Source of the DNA: Roseobacter cerasinus
GTDB lineage: Bacteria; Pseudomonadota; Alphaproteobacteria; Rhodobacterales; Rhodobacteraceae
DNA length: 64,000 bases
Assembly (NCBI RefSeq): GCF_009811755.1
Contig: NZ_BLIV01000004.1
Span: 1 to 64,000 of the forward strand
Direction: 5' to 3'
Below are positions 15,131 through 23,970 of the stretch, in pieces. Under the pieces are notes generated by a model. That model ran no database searches, had not been told where the DNA came from, and was given only the letters and a program-made list of their open reading frames with translations. A program made the position numbers and the translations under genes. Every line of letters begins with the position of its first letter. The stretch's first letter is position 1.

Positions 15131-15708
15131 GAGGCATGCGGAACCTGACCGGACAGATATCGCTGGGTCTTGGCCTGATCCTGGCAAGCCCGGCCTTTGC
15201 AGCGGGCGACAAGCCGTTTTTCTCATTGAAGAACACAGACTTCGTTGTCCTTCTGGGCCTGCTCGTCTTCATCGCGATCCTGGTCTATTTCAAGGTGCCG
15301 GGAATGATCGGCGGCATGCTGGACAAGCGCGCCGAAGGCATCCAGTCAGAGCTTGATGAAGCCCGCGCCTTGCGGGATGAGGCACAGACCCTGTTGGCCA
15401 ACTACGAGCGCAAGCAGCGCGAAGTGCAGGAACAGGCTGACCGCATCGTCGCGGCTGCGAAGGAGGAGGCCACTGTGGCAGCTGATGAAGCCCGCGCTGA
15501 TCTTGCCAAATCGCTGGAGCGCCGGATGGCCGCTGCGGAAGAGCAGATTGCCAACGCTCAAAGCGCTGCAATCAAGGAAGTACGCGATCAATCTGTGACG
15601 GTTGCTATGTCTGTGGCCCGGGCGGTGATCGCCGATCAGATGACGGCGGCTCAGGCCAACGGTTTGATCGATAGCGCCATCGCGGAAGTTGACGCCAAGC
15701 TGCACTGA
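15127..15708 (+). CDS. atpF: ATP synthase Fo subunit b
   Basis: The gene encodes 193 aa (or 190 from the ATG at 15136). The N-terminus [16 protein letters not shown] looks like a cleavable signal, then a membrane helix ([17 protein letters not shown]) and a long charged helix. It pairs with b' as the stator. It is the last gene of the Fo operon; the F1 genes are not in the window, as is usual for this group. Confidence 0.94.
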   Translation: MRGMRNLTGQISLGLGLILASPAFAAGDKPFFSLKNTDFVVLLGLLVFIAILVYFKVPGMIGGMLDKRAEGIQSELDEARALRDEAQTLLANYERKQREVQEQADRIVAAAKEEATVAADEARADLAKSLERRMAAAEEQIANAQSAAIKEVRDQSVTVAMSVARAVIADQMTAAQANGLIDSAIAEVDAKLH

Positions 15709-15732
15709 TCCGCACAAAAGAAACGTGACTTG

Positions 15733-15759
15733 AAAACCCGGCCAAGTGCCGGGTTTTTT
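15733..15759 (+). terminator. terminator of the atp Fo operon
   Basis: AAAACCCGGC (15733-15742) and GCCGGG followed by six T (15748-15759) enclose a 5-nt loop. This is a standard rho-independent terminator 25 bases after the atpF stop. Confidence 0.92.
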
Positions 15760-15772
15760 GTTGCCCGCGCCT

Positions 15773-15790
15773 TTGTGAAACTTCTGTGAC
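15773..15790 (+). promoter_or_regulatory. candidate PHO box upstream of the PstB-like gene
   Basis: Two 7-mers, TTGTGAA (15773-15779) and CTGTGAC (15784-15790), repeat with an 11-base period. This is the geometry of a PhoB site (CTGTCAT-N4-CTGTCAT). Matches are partial (about 3-4 and 5 of 7). It lies about 95 bp before the start of the phosphate-transport ATPase gene and just after a terminator. Confidence 0.35.
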
Positions 15791-15884
15791 ATTTGCAGAA
15801 TCCGGGGTCAGATCAAAGTCCGCAGCCCGCTTGCCTTGCAGCCTGTCAGCAAGCCTGACCCTCTCTTGCTGACGGAGACCTGAC

Positions 15885-16703
15885 ATGTTTGATCAACTGA
15901 CCGACCCGGCCCTCTACACGCCAACCGCGATCTACCGGAACGCGGTGCCGATCATCTCGGTGCGCAATCTTTCGCTGTATTACGGCGCGAAACAGGCCCT
16001 GCGTAACGTGAGTTTTGACCTTTATGCCGGCGAGATTCTCGCCTTCATCGGCCCCTCAGGCTGCGGCAAGTCGACGGCGTTAAAGTGCCTCAACCGGATG
16101 CACGACGACACGCCGGGCGTGCGGGTCGAGGGCGAGATCATCATGCACGGCGAAAATATCTACAGCCCCAAAATCGACCCTCCCGTGCATCGGCGTCGTT
16201 TCGGCTGGGTCGCGCAGAAGCCCAACCCCTTCGCCGCGTCGATCTATGAAAATGTCGCTTATGGCGCGCGTATCCATGGGGTGGTGCGCAACCGGCGGGA
16301 CATGCAAGCCCATGTGGAGGCCTGCCTGCGGCGCGCGCACCTCTGGGATGAGGTCAAGGATCACCTGCATGACAAATCGGGGCATGACCTCTCGGGTGGG
16401 CAGCAGCAGCGGCTCTGCATCGCGCGTGCGCTGTCGACCAAACCCGAGGTGTTGCTGATGGACGAGCCCACCGGCTCAATCGACCCGGTCGCCACTGCGA
16501 AGATCGAAGACCTGATGCTGGAGTTGAGCGATGATCACGCGGTGGTCATTATTACCCACTCGATGATGCAAGCGCGGCGGATCGCGGACCGCGTGGCCTA
16601 TTTCCATCTCGGGGAACTGCGAGAGCTGTCCCTGACTGCAGACATGTTCGAGCATGCACAAGAGTCGGATGCCCGCGCATTTGTAGCTGGTGATTTCGGG
16701 TAG
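15885..16703 (+). CDS. PstB-like phosphate ABC transporter ATP-binding protein (orphan)
   Basis: The gene encodes 272 aa. It has Walker A GPSGCGKSTALKCLNRMHD (about 56-74), the Q-loop VAQKPNPFAASIYENVAYGARIHG (a PstB-specific stretch), signature LSGGQQQRLCIARAL, and Walker B VLLMDEPTGSIDP. PstB normally energizes PstCA for phosphate uptake, but no pstSCA or phoU adjoins it. The usual PstB residue at DEPTSALDP is here DEPTGSIDP. It may serve a transporter encoded elsewhere. Confidence 0.88.
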   Translation: MFDQLTDPALYTPTAIYRNAVPIISVRNLSLYYGAKQALRNVSFDLYAGEILAFIGPSGCGKSTALKCLNRMHDDTPGVRVEGEIIMHGENIYSPKIDPPVHRRRFGWVAQKPNPFAASIYENVAYGARIHGVVRNRRDMQAHVEACLRRAHLWDEVKDHLHDKSGHDLSGGQQQRLCIARALSTKPEVLLMDEPTGSIDPVATAKIEDLMLELSDDHAVVIITHSMMQARRIADRVAYFHLGELRELSLTADMFEHAQESDARAFVAGDFG

Positions 16704-16745
16704 AGCATCGCGGAGCAGAGTGGAGCTTAGCCATCCGATTGCCCC

Positions 16746-16802
16746 GCCCGGCGGGTATCGCCGGGCAGCGCCCGGTCCCGCTTCGATAGCGGGAACGGGC
16801 GC
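16746..16802. repeat. two tandem GC-rich hairpins
   Basis: Hairpin 1: GCCCGGCG (16746-16753) with CGCCGGGC (16759-16766). Hairpin 2: 14-base arms 16768-16781 and 16789-16802 that pair with one mismatch. There is no T-run. They lie between convergent genes (PstB-like, plus; GntR, minus) and probably act as a bidirectional 3' end. I recall similar strings between genes in other Roseobacter genomes. Confidence 0.6.
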
Positions 16803-16859
16803 GCGCCCACACAGTACAAAGACGGTGTGATGGCCCAGGTCGGCCGTGTCTGACCCTGA

Positions 16860-17630
16860 TCAGCGCTGATGCACCTCGTGGTCAAGACGCTGTTGGGCCA
16901 CTTCTTCGTTGCGCTCTGCCTTGCTCTGATCCCTCAGGCAGGTCTCGACATAGTCGAGATGCGCCTCAACTGTGGCGCGTGCACCCATGGCATCGCGCGC
17001 CTGCAGGCTGTCATTTATTCTGCCGTGCTGATCCAGCAGGGTCTCACGGGTTGCACGCTGCTTGAACATGATCTGTCGGTTGTAGAACACACCTTCGCGC
17101 AGCAGGTCGTACATGGAGCGCATCATATGTAGCATGACCACATTGTGGCTCGCCTCGATGATCGCCATGTGAAACTGCGCATCAAGCCGCGCTTCATCCT
17201 CCGGGTTGCGCTTGGCGTGGGCCGCTTCCATCTTGTCAAAGACGGTTTGGACCACCCGCAGATCGGTGTCCGAGGCCAGGCGGGTGGCGCGTTCCGCGGC
17301 GAGCCCCTCCATATCCCGCCGGAAGGAGAGGTAGTCAAAGACGGCGTCGTCGTGTCGCGCAAAGAGCTGCACCAACGCCGGCGCAAAGGCCGAGCCCAGC
17401 ACATCGGCAACGTAGACGCCCGCGCCCGCGCGCGACGCCAGCAACCCCTGCGCCTGCAGGGCGCTGATCGCGTCGCGCAGGCTTGGGCGCGACACGCCCA
17501 GACGCTCGGCCAGCTCTCGCTCTGCAGGCAAACGCTCGCCCGGGCGCAGGATGCCGCGCAGGATCAACTGTTCGATCTGGCGGACAACTGCGGTTGAGAG
17601 TTTTTCGGACTGGACGGGGCGGAAAGGCAT
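16860..17630 (-). CDS. GntR/FadR family transcriptional regulator
   Basis: The gene encodes 256 aa. The N-terminal winged HTH is VVRQIEQLILRGILRPGERLPAERELAERLGVSRPSLRDAISALQ. The C-terminal helical FCD domain shows the metal/ligand pattern (LDAQFHMAIIEASHN and HGRINDSLQARDA). FadR-subfamily members such as PdhR and LldR sense organic acids. Its own promoter carries a palindromic operator (17644-17662), so autoregulation is likely. The target pathway is not evident from the neighbours. Confidence 0.9.
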   Translation of the reverse strand: MPFRPVQSEKLSTAVVRQIEQLILRGILRPGERLPAERELAERLGVSRPSLRDAISALQAQGLLASRAGAGVYVADVLGSAFAPALVQLFARHDDAVFDYLSFRRDMEGLAAERATRLASDTDLRVVQTVFDKMEAAHAKRNPEDEARLDAQFHMAIIEASHNVVMLHMMRSMYDLLREGVFYNRQIMFKQRATRETLLDQHGRINDSLQARDAMGARATVEAHLDYVETCLRDQSKAERNEEVAQQRLDHEVHQR

Positions 17631-17643
17631 ATCTGCTCCATTT

Positions 17644-17679
17644 TGGTCAAATTATATGACCACTCCTGCGGGATGGTAA
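17644..17679 (-). promoter_or_regulatory. GntR promoter with operator over the -10 box
   Basis: Perfect inverted repeat TGGTCA (17644-17649) and TGACCA (17657-17662) flank AATTATA. On the minus strand the spacer contains TATAAT (17651-17656), with TTACCA 17 bases upstream (17674-17679) as a -35. The site begins 14 bases from the GntR start codon. FadR-type regulators use TGGT...ACCA palindromes. Confidence 0.72.
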
Positions 17680-17840
17680 ACTCTTTTTCCGAAGCGTGTG
17701 CACAGAGGACCGCGCATCTTCCTTGATGCGCAAACAATATCTTGTGGATAACCCGTCCACACCTTCTGGGTTTGGTGTGTTTTGGTTGACACACCTTCTT
17801 TGCGACCGCAGGCTGAGGCACCACAGGAATCATCGGGCAG

Positions 17841-20800
17841 GTGGCTTTGCGCTTCTCCAAACTCAGACTGACGGGCTTCAAAAGCTTTGTGGATCCCACC
17901 GATCTGATCATTGCCGATGGTCTGACCGGCGTGGTGGGCCCCAATGGCTGCGGCAAGTCCAACCTGCTCGAAGCCTTGCGCTGGGTCATGGGCGAAAACC
18001 GTCCCACGGCCATGCGTGGCGGCGGCATGGAAGATGTGATCTTCGCAGGCGCGGCCACGCGGCCCGCGCGCAACTTTGCCGAGGTGGCGCTGCATCTGGA
18101 CAATTCCGAACGGCTGGCCCCCGCAGGGTTCAACGATAGCGATCAGCTTGAGATCGTGCGCCGCATCACCCGCGATGTGGGCAGCGCCTACAAGGTTGCG
18201 GCCAAAGATGTGCGCGCGCGCGACGTGCAGATGCTCTTTGCTGATGCCTCGACGGGGGCACACAGCCCCGCGCTCGTTCGGCAGGGCCAGATTGCCGAGT
18301 TGATCAACGCCAAGCCCAAGAACCGCCGCCGTATTCTGGAAGAGGCGGCGGGGATCAGCGGGCTCTACCAGCGTCGCCATGAGGCGGAGTTGAAGCTGAA
18401 AGGGGCGGAGACCAACCTCGCCCGGGTCGATGATGTGATCGAGCAACTGGCCAGTCAGTTGGCGCAGCTCGCACGGCAGGCGCGGCAGGCAGCACGTTAC
18501 CGGGAGATTGGAACAGCGCTGCGCCGGACAGAGGGCATGCTGCTCTATCGCCGCTGGCGCGAGGCGGATGAGGCGCGCGGGCGGGCCGAAGACGCGCTGC
18601 GCGGCAAGGTCACTGCTGCCGCACAGGCGGAGGGTGCTGTGCGGCAGGCGGTCAAGTCCCGTGAAGCGGCCGAGGCCGCTTTGCCATCTTTGCGCGAGGA
18701 AGAAGCGATTGCCGCCGCCTTGCTGCAACGGCTGACGGTAGAACGGGACACGCTTCAGGATCAGGAGACGCGGGCACTTGCATTGATTGAAACGCTGACC
18801 GGGCGGATTGCGCAGCTTGCGCGTGATATCGAGCGAGAAGGTGGCCTGAACCGCGACGCGGGCGAGACGATCGAGCGTCTGGAATGGGAAGCGACGGAAC
18901 TGGCCAAGGCCTCTGACGGGCACGACGGCCAGCTTGCCGAGGCGGCAGAGGCCGCACGTGAGGCCGCAGCGGTGTTGCAGACCCGCGAAGATGATATGTC
19001 CAGCCAGACCGAAGACATGGCACGCCTGTCTGCACGGCACAGTTCGGCCCAGCGTTTGCTGGAGGACAGCCGCAAGACCCAAGGCAAATCCGAAGCGGAA
19101 GCGGCGCGCGCGCGCGAGGCGGTGGTGGCCAGCGAGGCCGCGCTGTCCAAGGCACGGGCGGATTTTACGGCTGCAGAAGTGGCTGAGAAAGAGGCCGTGG
19201 CAGCGGCCGAGACGGCTGACGCTGCCTTGACCGCCGCAGAGGAGGCACGAGCGGAGACGCAGACGCGCGAGGCGGATGCGCGCGCGCAGCGCTCCGAGGC
19301 GGAGGGGGAGATGAATGCCCTGCGCGCCGAGGCCGGTGCTTTGGCCAAGCTGGTGGATCGCGACACGGCGGAAGGCGGCCAGGTGCTTGACCAGCTGCAG
19401 GTGAAATCAGGTTATGAGAAGGCGCTTGGTGCGGCCCTGGCGGATGATCTGCGGGCTCCGGCGGTTGCGGTGGATGGGCCTTCGGGCTGGGCAGCGTTGC
19501 CGGACTACGACCGGCACCAGCCCTTGCCGCCGGGGGTGAAGCCGCTGTCGCTCTTTGTCGATGTGCCGGATGTTCTGGCCCGCCGGATCAGCCAGATTGG
19601 TTTGGTCGAGGGCGATGAAGGCCCTGCGTTGCAAGCAGATTTGGGGCCGGGTCAACGATTGGTGTCACTGGAAGGCGATCTCTGGCGCTGGGACGGGTTC
19701 CGTGCTTGGGCTGAGGATGCACCCTCAGCGGCGGCTTTGCGTCTGCAACAGCTGAATCGGTTGGAGGAGTTGAAGCAAAGCCTTGAGACCGCCACCCAAC
19801 GGGCGGATGGTGCGCGGGCCGCACATGAGCGGCTTGGTCAAGAGCTTGAGGCGCTGACACAAGCAGATCGCGCGGCGCGCGAAGCGCGGCGGGCGGCGGA
19901 CAAGCTGATGGCGGATGCAGGGCGCCAGCTGAGCCGGGCGGAGGCCGACCGTAACCTCGCCGAGGGCAAGTTGGAATCGCTGGGGCTGGCCGTGCAGCGG
20001 CACGAAGAAGAAGCCATGGAGGCGCGCAAGCGGCTCAAGGATGCGGAGCGCGCGTTGGACGACCTCGGTGATCTGGACGAGGCGCGCGTGCTGGTCGAAC
20101 AGGTTCGCATGGCGGTGGAAGCGGCCCGGATCACGATGATGTCGCGCCGCTCCGCGCATGATGAGCTACGCCGGGACGGCGAGGCACGTACCAAACGCGC
20201 ACAGGAAGTGACCAAGGAGATCAGTGGTTGGCGGCACCGGCTGGACACCGCCGAGAAGAGATCAGCCGAATTGGTGGCGCGCAAGGCTGAGACCGAAGAT
20301 GAACTGACACAGGCGCAGGCCGTGCCGGCTGAGATTGCGACGAAGCGTGCCGAGATGGGCGAGGCGATCACCGTCGCGGAAGCTCGGAAGGCAAAAAGTG
20401 CGAATGCGCTTTCCGAAGCGGAAGGGGCGTTGCGCAACGCAGCACAGGCCGAGCGCGACGCAGAGCGTGGTGCGTCTGATGCGCGCGAAGCCCGGGCAGC
20501 GGCCGAGGCGCGCAGCGAGGCCGCGCGGGAGGCCGTGGCCGCCGCCGCCGAGCGCATTGCCGATGAGGCCCAGGTCACGCCCAATCAGCTTCTGGGCCAG
20601 CTGGACGTGACGCCGGAGGAAATGCCCGGTGCCGATGCGCTCGAAGCGGATGTGAACCGGCTGAAGCGGCAGCGCGACGCTTTGGGGGCTGTGAACCTGC
20701 GGGCGGAGGAAGATGCCGCTGAGGTGCAGACGGAATATGACACGCTGACGGGTGAGAAGGCGGACCTTGAAGAGGCGATCAAGACGTTGCGCGGTGGGAT

Positions 20801-21302
20801 CGCGAGCCTGAACAAGGAAGGGCGCGAGCGGCTTTTGACGGCCTTTGAGCAGGTGAATTCCAATTTCTCGATGCTGTTCACGCATCTGTTCGGCGGCGGC
20901 GAGGCCAATCTGGTCATGGTCGAGAGTGATGACCCGCTGGAGGCCGGGCTGGAAATCATGTGCCAGCCGCCGGGCAAGAAGCTGTCGACCTTGAGCCTTT
21001 TGTCGGGCGGGGAGCAGACGCTGACGGCCATGGCGCTGATCTTTGCGGTGTTCCTGGCCAACCCTGCGCCGATCTGTGTGCTTGATGAGGTGGATGCGCC
21101 GCTGGATGACGCCAACGTCACGCGGTTCTGCGATCTGCTGGACGAGATGTGCCGCCGGACTGAGACGCGGTTTTTGATCATCACCCACCATGCGGTGACC
21201 ATGTCGCGAATGGATCGGCTTTTTGGGGTGACCATGGCTGAGCAGGGAGTCAGCCAGTTGGTTTCGGTCGATCTGAAAAAGGCCGAGACGCTTGTGGCCT
21301 GA
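17841..21302 (+). CDS. smc: chromosome segregation protein SMC
   Basis: The gene encodes 1153 aa from a GTG at 17841. It has Walker A GPNGCGKSNLLEALRWVMGE (33-52), two very long Ala/Glu/Arg-rich coiled coils, and a hinge around 490-620 (LDQLQVKSGYEKALGAALAD). The C-terminal signature is LSLLSGGEQTLTAMALIFAV, with Walker B PICVLDEVDAPLDD. SMC forms the ScpAB-SMC condensin-like ring that organizes the nucleoid. A perfect TTGACA lies at 17786-17791, but no convincing -10 follows. Confidence 0.97.
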   Translation: MALRFSKLRLTGFKSFVDPTDLIIADGLTGVVGPNGCGKSNLLEALRWVMGENRPTAMRGGGMEDVIFAGAATRPARNFAEVALHLDNSERLAPAGFNDSDQLEIVRRITRDVGSAYKVAAKDVRARDVQMLFADASTGAHSPALVRQGQIAELINAKPKNRRRILEEAAGISGLYQRRHEAELKLKGAETNLARVDDVIEQLASQLAQLARQARQAARYREIGTALRRTEGMLLYRRWREADEARGRAEDALRGKVTAAAQAEGAVRQAVKSREAAEAALPSLREEEAIAAALLQRLTVERDTLQDQETRALALIETLTGRIAQLARDIEREGGLNRDAGETIERLEWEATELAKASDGHDGQLAEAAEAAREAAAVLQTREDDMSSQTEDMARLSARHSSAQRLLEDSRKTQGKSEAEAARAREAVVASEAALSKARADFTAAEVAEKEAVAAAETADAALTAAEEARAETQTREADARAQRSEAEGEMNALRAEAGALAKLVDRDTAEGGQVLDQLQVKSGYEKALGAALADDLRAPAVAVDGPSGWAALPDYDRHQPLPPGVKPLSLFVDVPDVLARRISQIGLVEGDEGPALQADLGPGQRLVSLEGDLWRWDGFRAWAEDAPSAAALRLQQLNRLEELKQSLETATQRADGARAAHERLGQELEALTQADRAAREARRAADKLMADAGRQLSRAEADRNLAEGKLESLGLAVQRHEEEAMEARKRLKDAERALDDLGDLDEARVLVEQVRMAVEAARITMMSRRSAHDELRRDGEARTKRAQEVTKEISGWRHRLDTAEKRSAELVARKAETEDELTQAQAVPAEIATKRAEMGEAITVAEARKAKSANALSEAEGALRNAAQAERDAERGASDAREARAAAEARSEAAREAVAAAAERIADEAQVTPNQLLGQLDVTPEEMPGADALEADVNRLKRQRDALGAVNLRAEEDAAEVQTEYDTLTGEKADLEEAIKTLRGGIASLNKEGRERLLTAFEQVNSNFSMLFTHLFGGGEANLVMVESDDPLEAGLEIMCQPPGKKLSTLSLLSGGEQTLTAMALIFAVFLANPAPICVLDEVDAPLDDANVTRFCDLLDEMCRRTETRFLIITHHAVTMSRMDRLFGVTMAEQGVSQLVSVDLKKAETLVA

Positions 21303-21311
21303 GGCCCGGGC

Positions 21312-21339
21312 GGTGGCCTGAAAGCCCACCGTACCTGCT
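21312..21339 (+). repeat. interspersed 28-nt repeat, copy B
   Basis: GGTGGCCTGAAAGCCCACC is followed by two variable bases and ACCTGCT, 9 bases after the smc stop. It belongs to the family with copies at 3281, 29336, 29383, 42576 and 42662. No clear inverted partner lies nearby. Confidence 0.85.
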
Positions 21340-21392
21340 GGGGTCACCGGAACGTGTCTTGGATATGTAGTGACCTGCGGTAGGGTGGGTGC

Positions 21393-21761
21393 ATGAGATG
21401 TGTTTTCCTAGGTCTTCTTTTTATCTTGAGTTCGGCGGCGGTAGTAGCACAGGACTGGGCTTTGCGCGCGTCTGACCGGGAGTTGACCCGTGCAGAGGTT
21501 GAGCAGCTGACGGACGGGCGGACGCTTATCTTTTTCGATGAGGGGCGGTCCAGATTTTCGGCGGGGGGCGCGTATTCCTACACCTATGTCAGCGGTGAAA
21601 GCGCCTTTGGTCGTTACCGGGTGGAGCAGGACGGCACCGTCTGTATTGACTATCGCAACGGGTTCTCGCGGTGCGACCGCTATGTGGAAAGCAGCGGTCG
21701 GATTGTCATGCTGACGCAGAAAGGCGAGCGGTTCCCGATTCGGGCGCGCGAGCCGGAGTAG
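21393..21761 (+). CDS. secreted hypothetical protein
   Basis: The gene encodes 122 aa. Residues 1-19 (MRCVFLGLLFILSSAAVVA) form a signal peptide. The mature part is a small, probably beta-rich domain with GGAYSYTYVSGESAFGRYRV and a Cys pair in GTVCIDYRNGFSRCDRYV. I recall the DGxVCIxYRNGFxRCDxYV pattern from uncharacterized Roseobacter exported proteins. The function is unknown. It is followed by a terminator. Confidence 0.75.
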   Translation: MRCVFLGLLFILSSAAVVAQDWALRASDRELTRAEVEQLTDGRTLIFFDEGRSRFSAGGAYSYTYVSGESAFGRYRVEQDGTVCIDYRNGFSRCDRYVESSGRIVMLTQKGERFPIRAREPE

Positions 21762-21770
21762 GGTGCCGTA

Positions 21771-21806
21771 AGAAAAGGCCCTGCGGCATGGTGCACGCAG
21801 GGCCTT
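21771..21806. terminator. bidirectional terminator
   Basis: AAGGCCCTGCG (21775-21785) and CGCAGGGCCTT (21796-21806) form perfect 11-bp arms. On the minus strand the stem is followed by TTTTCTT. It sits between the convergent secreted-protein gene and the transglycosylase gene. Confidence 0.8.
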
Positions 21807-21883
21807 GAAGTGACAAACCTGAATGAAAGTGTCATTGCGCAATATAGCTGGGCGTCAGTAAACAAAAGTAAATGCCCAGGGCG

Positions 21884-23047
21884 TCAGAGACGCGCCAGCA
21901 GAGTGGGGGTCGGCCAGGCGTCCGCAGGAAGACCGAGACGTTTTTGTTCAGCCTGCACAGCTGCGCGGCTGCGCGCACCCAGGATCCCGTCAATTTTGCC
22001 AACGTCATGACCGCGCGCCTGAAGCTTGCGTTGAAGCTCCTTGATCTGCGCGCCGCTGAGGCCCGAATCGGGCGTGCCCGCGTCATAGACCGGGGCACCT
22101 TGCAGCCGGGTGCCAAAGTAGGCCGCCGTCAGAACGTAGGTAAAGCTTTGGTTCCATTCGAAATAAACGCGGAAATTCGGATAGGCCAGAAACGCCGGGC
22201 CTTTGTGACCTTGTGGCAGCAGAAGCGAGGCCTGCAAACCACGTGCGAGGCTGCCGCTGCGGGCGCGCACGCCGAGGGCCTCCCACTGCGCGGTGGATTT
22301 CTGCGTACGCAGGCCGCTTTGCGACCAGTCCAGATTGGCGGGCACCGTGACCTCCTGCAACCAAGGCTCGCCGGCGCGCCAGCCGAGGCTCTGCAGCATC
22401 TTGCCGCCCGACATCAGCGCATCTGCGGCGGAGGTCTTTAATGAAACCTTACCGTCCCCATCCCCATCCACGCCGTTTTCGATGATGTCACGGGGCAGCA
22501 TTTGCACCATGCCAATCTCGCCCGCCCAAGCGCCGGTGGTTGTGCGCGGGTCGAGATTGCCGCGTTCAAACAGCTCCAGTGCCGCAAAGACTTGCGGGCG
22601 GAACAACTCCGGCCGACGGCAGTCGTGCGACAGGGTGACGAGGGCGTTCACCGTGTTGAAGTCCCCCTGAAACCCGCCGTAATCCGTCTCAAACGCCCAG
22701 AAGGCCAGCAGGACGCCGCGGCTGACACCGTAGGTTTGCTCGATCCTGTCGAAGATCGCGTCGTATTTCTTTGCGTTGCTTTGCCCGCGTTTCAGCCTAT
22801 CCGTCGAGATCAGGCGCTTGGAGAAGTCGAGAAAAGGGCGCTGAAAGACCCCCTGACCACGATCCGCTTTCAGCACCTTGGGGTCCTGACGTACATTGGC
22901 GAAGAACTGATCGACCGTGGCGGCAGCATGGCCTTTCTGCACCGCTTCGGACTTGAGGCCTTCCACAAAGCTGGAGAACGAGCCGCCGCAGGCCAGCGCG
23001 GCCCCGGGCAGAAAGAGGGCAAAGGCGGCGATCAGGGGCAGGCGCAT
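21884..23047 (-). CDS. lytic murein transglycosylase (SLT family 2, with peptidoglycan-binding domain)
   Basis: The gene encodes 387 aa. A signal peptide ([19 protein letters not shown]) is followed by a MltB-like catalytic domain with LLAFWAFETDYGGFQGDFNT (catalytic Glu) and GEIGMVQMLPRDI. The C-terminal PG_binding_1 domain has IKELQRKLQARGHDVGKIDGILGARSRAAV. It cleaves the MurNAc-GlcNAc bond in the periplasm. The start at 23045-23047 overlaps the cobD stop by one base (TGATG), so it is translationally coupled to cobalamin genes. Confidence 0.93.
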   Translation of the reverse strand: MRLPLIAAFALFLPGAALACGGSFSSFVEGLKSEAVQKGHAAATVDQFFANVRQDPKVLKADRGQGVFQRPFLDFSKRLISTDRLKRGQSNAKKYDAIFDRIEQTYGVSRGVLLAFWAFETDYGGFQGDFNTVNALVTLSHDCRRPELFRPQVFAALELFERGNLDPRTTTGAWAGEIGMVQMLPRDIIENGVDGDGDGKVSLKTSAADALMSGGKMLQSLGWRAGEPWLQEVTVPANLDWSQSGLRTQKSTAQWEALGVRARSGSLARGLQASLLLPQGHKGPAFLAYPNFRVYFEWNQSFTYVLTAAYFGTRLQGAPVYDAGTPDSGLSGAQIKELQRKLQARGHDVGKIDGILGARSRAAVQAEQKRLGLPADAWPTPTLLARL

Positions 23048-23970
23048 CAGATGTCTCCTAGGACTTGCAATACAGAACCGGCGGCACAGAGGGCCAAAAA
23101 CAGGCCCCACGCGCGCCATAACAGCGCGATGCAGGCGTCAATGTCCACCGGCGTGAGCAGTTTACGGCCCAAGGGGTTTACAAAGGGGAAATCCCGCAGC
23201 GTGCCCTCATAGGCACGGGGGCCGGAAAGTGCTACGCCAAGCGCGCGGGACATGGCCGCCTCCGGCCAGCCGGCATTGGGCGAGCGGTGCAGACGCGCGT
23301 CCGACCGGATGCCGCGCGCATCCATCACGCCGGCCGGCAGTGCGATCAGCAGTGCGGTGAGCCGCGCTGGCACGAGGTTGAGCAGATCATCGAACCGGGC
23401 GGCGGCCCAGCCAAAGGCCTCATGGCGCGGGGTGCGATACCCGATCATACTGTCAGCGGTGTTGATGAGTTTGTAGACCAGCAGGCCCGGTAGCCCACCC
23501 ACAAGGAACCAGAAGGCCGGGGCGATCACCCCGTCCGAGAGGTTCTCTGCCGCACTCTCGATGGCGGCGCGGGCGATCTGGCTGTCGTCCATATCCGCTG
23601 TGTCCCGGCTGACAATCATCGCCACGGCGCTGCGGCCAGAGGTCAGCGACAGGCGCAGCCCGTCTGCCACCTGTGCGACGTGCTGCACAAGAGAGCGTTG
23701 GGCCAGCAGGATCGCGGTGACAATCAGCGCCACGAGAGGGCCGAGCTGTGCAAGAAAGAAACCGAGCGTCAATCCGATCAGGACCAGCACACTGACGCAG
23801 ACCAGCCCTTTCACACGGAGGTAAGAGCCGCTGTTGAGATGCTGATCCATGCGACCAATCAAGCGGCCCATCAGGACAGCCGGGTGCGGCAGCCTGATCC
23901 AGAGCCAGCGTGGCTCTCCCAGGGCTGCGTCGAGCAGCAAAGCACCGATCAGCACTGTGACCGTGCTCAT
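23047..23970 (-). CDS. cobD: adenosylcobinamide-phosphate synthase (CobD/CbiB)
   Basis: The gene encodes 307 aa, an integral membrane enzyme that attaches the aminopropanol(-phosphate) arm to adenosylcobyric acid in vitamin B12 synthesis. It has [19 protein letters not shown] at the start, the conserved [29 protein letters not shown] stretch and [29 protein letters not shown]. It overlaps cobC by 4 bases and is followed by the transglycosylase with one-base overlap. Confidence 0.95.
   Translation of the reverse strand: MSTVTVLIGALLLDAALGEPRWLWIRLPHPAVLMGRLIGRMDQHLNSGSYLRVKGLVCVSVLVLIGLTLGFFLAQLGPLVALIVTAILLAQRSLVQHVAQVADGLRLSLTSGRSAVAMIVSRDTADMDDSQIARAAIESAAENLSDGVIAPAFWFLVGGLPGLLVYKLINTADSMIGYRTPRHEAFGWAAARFDDLLNLVPARLTALLIALPAGVMDARGIRSDARLHRSPNAGWPEAAMSRALGVALSGPRAYEGTLRDFPFVNPLGRKLLTPVDIDACIALLWRAWGLFLALCAAGSVLQVLGDI

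Noticed and set aside
16768-16802. CRISPR-like or IS end because of paired GC arms
   Set aside because: It is a single hairpin with no repeat-spacer pattern, target duplication or transposase.
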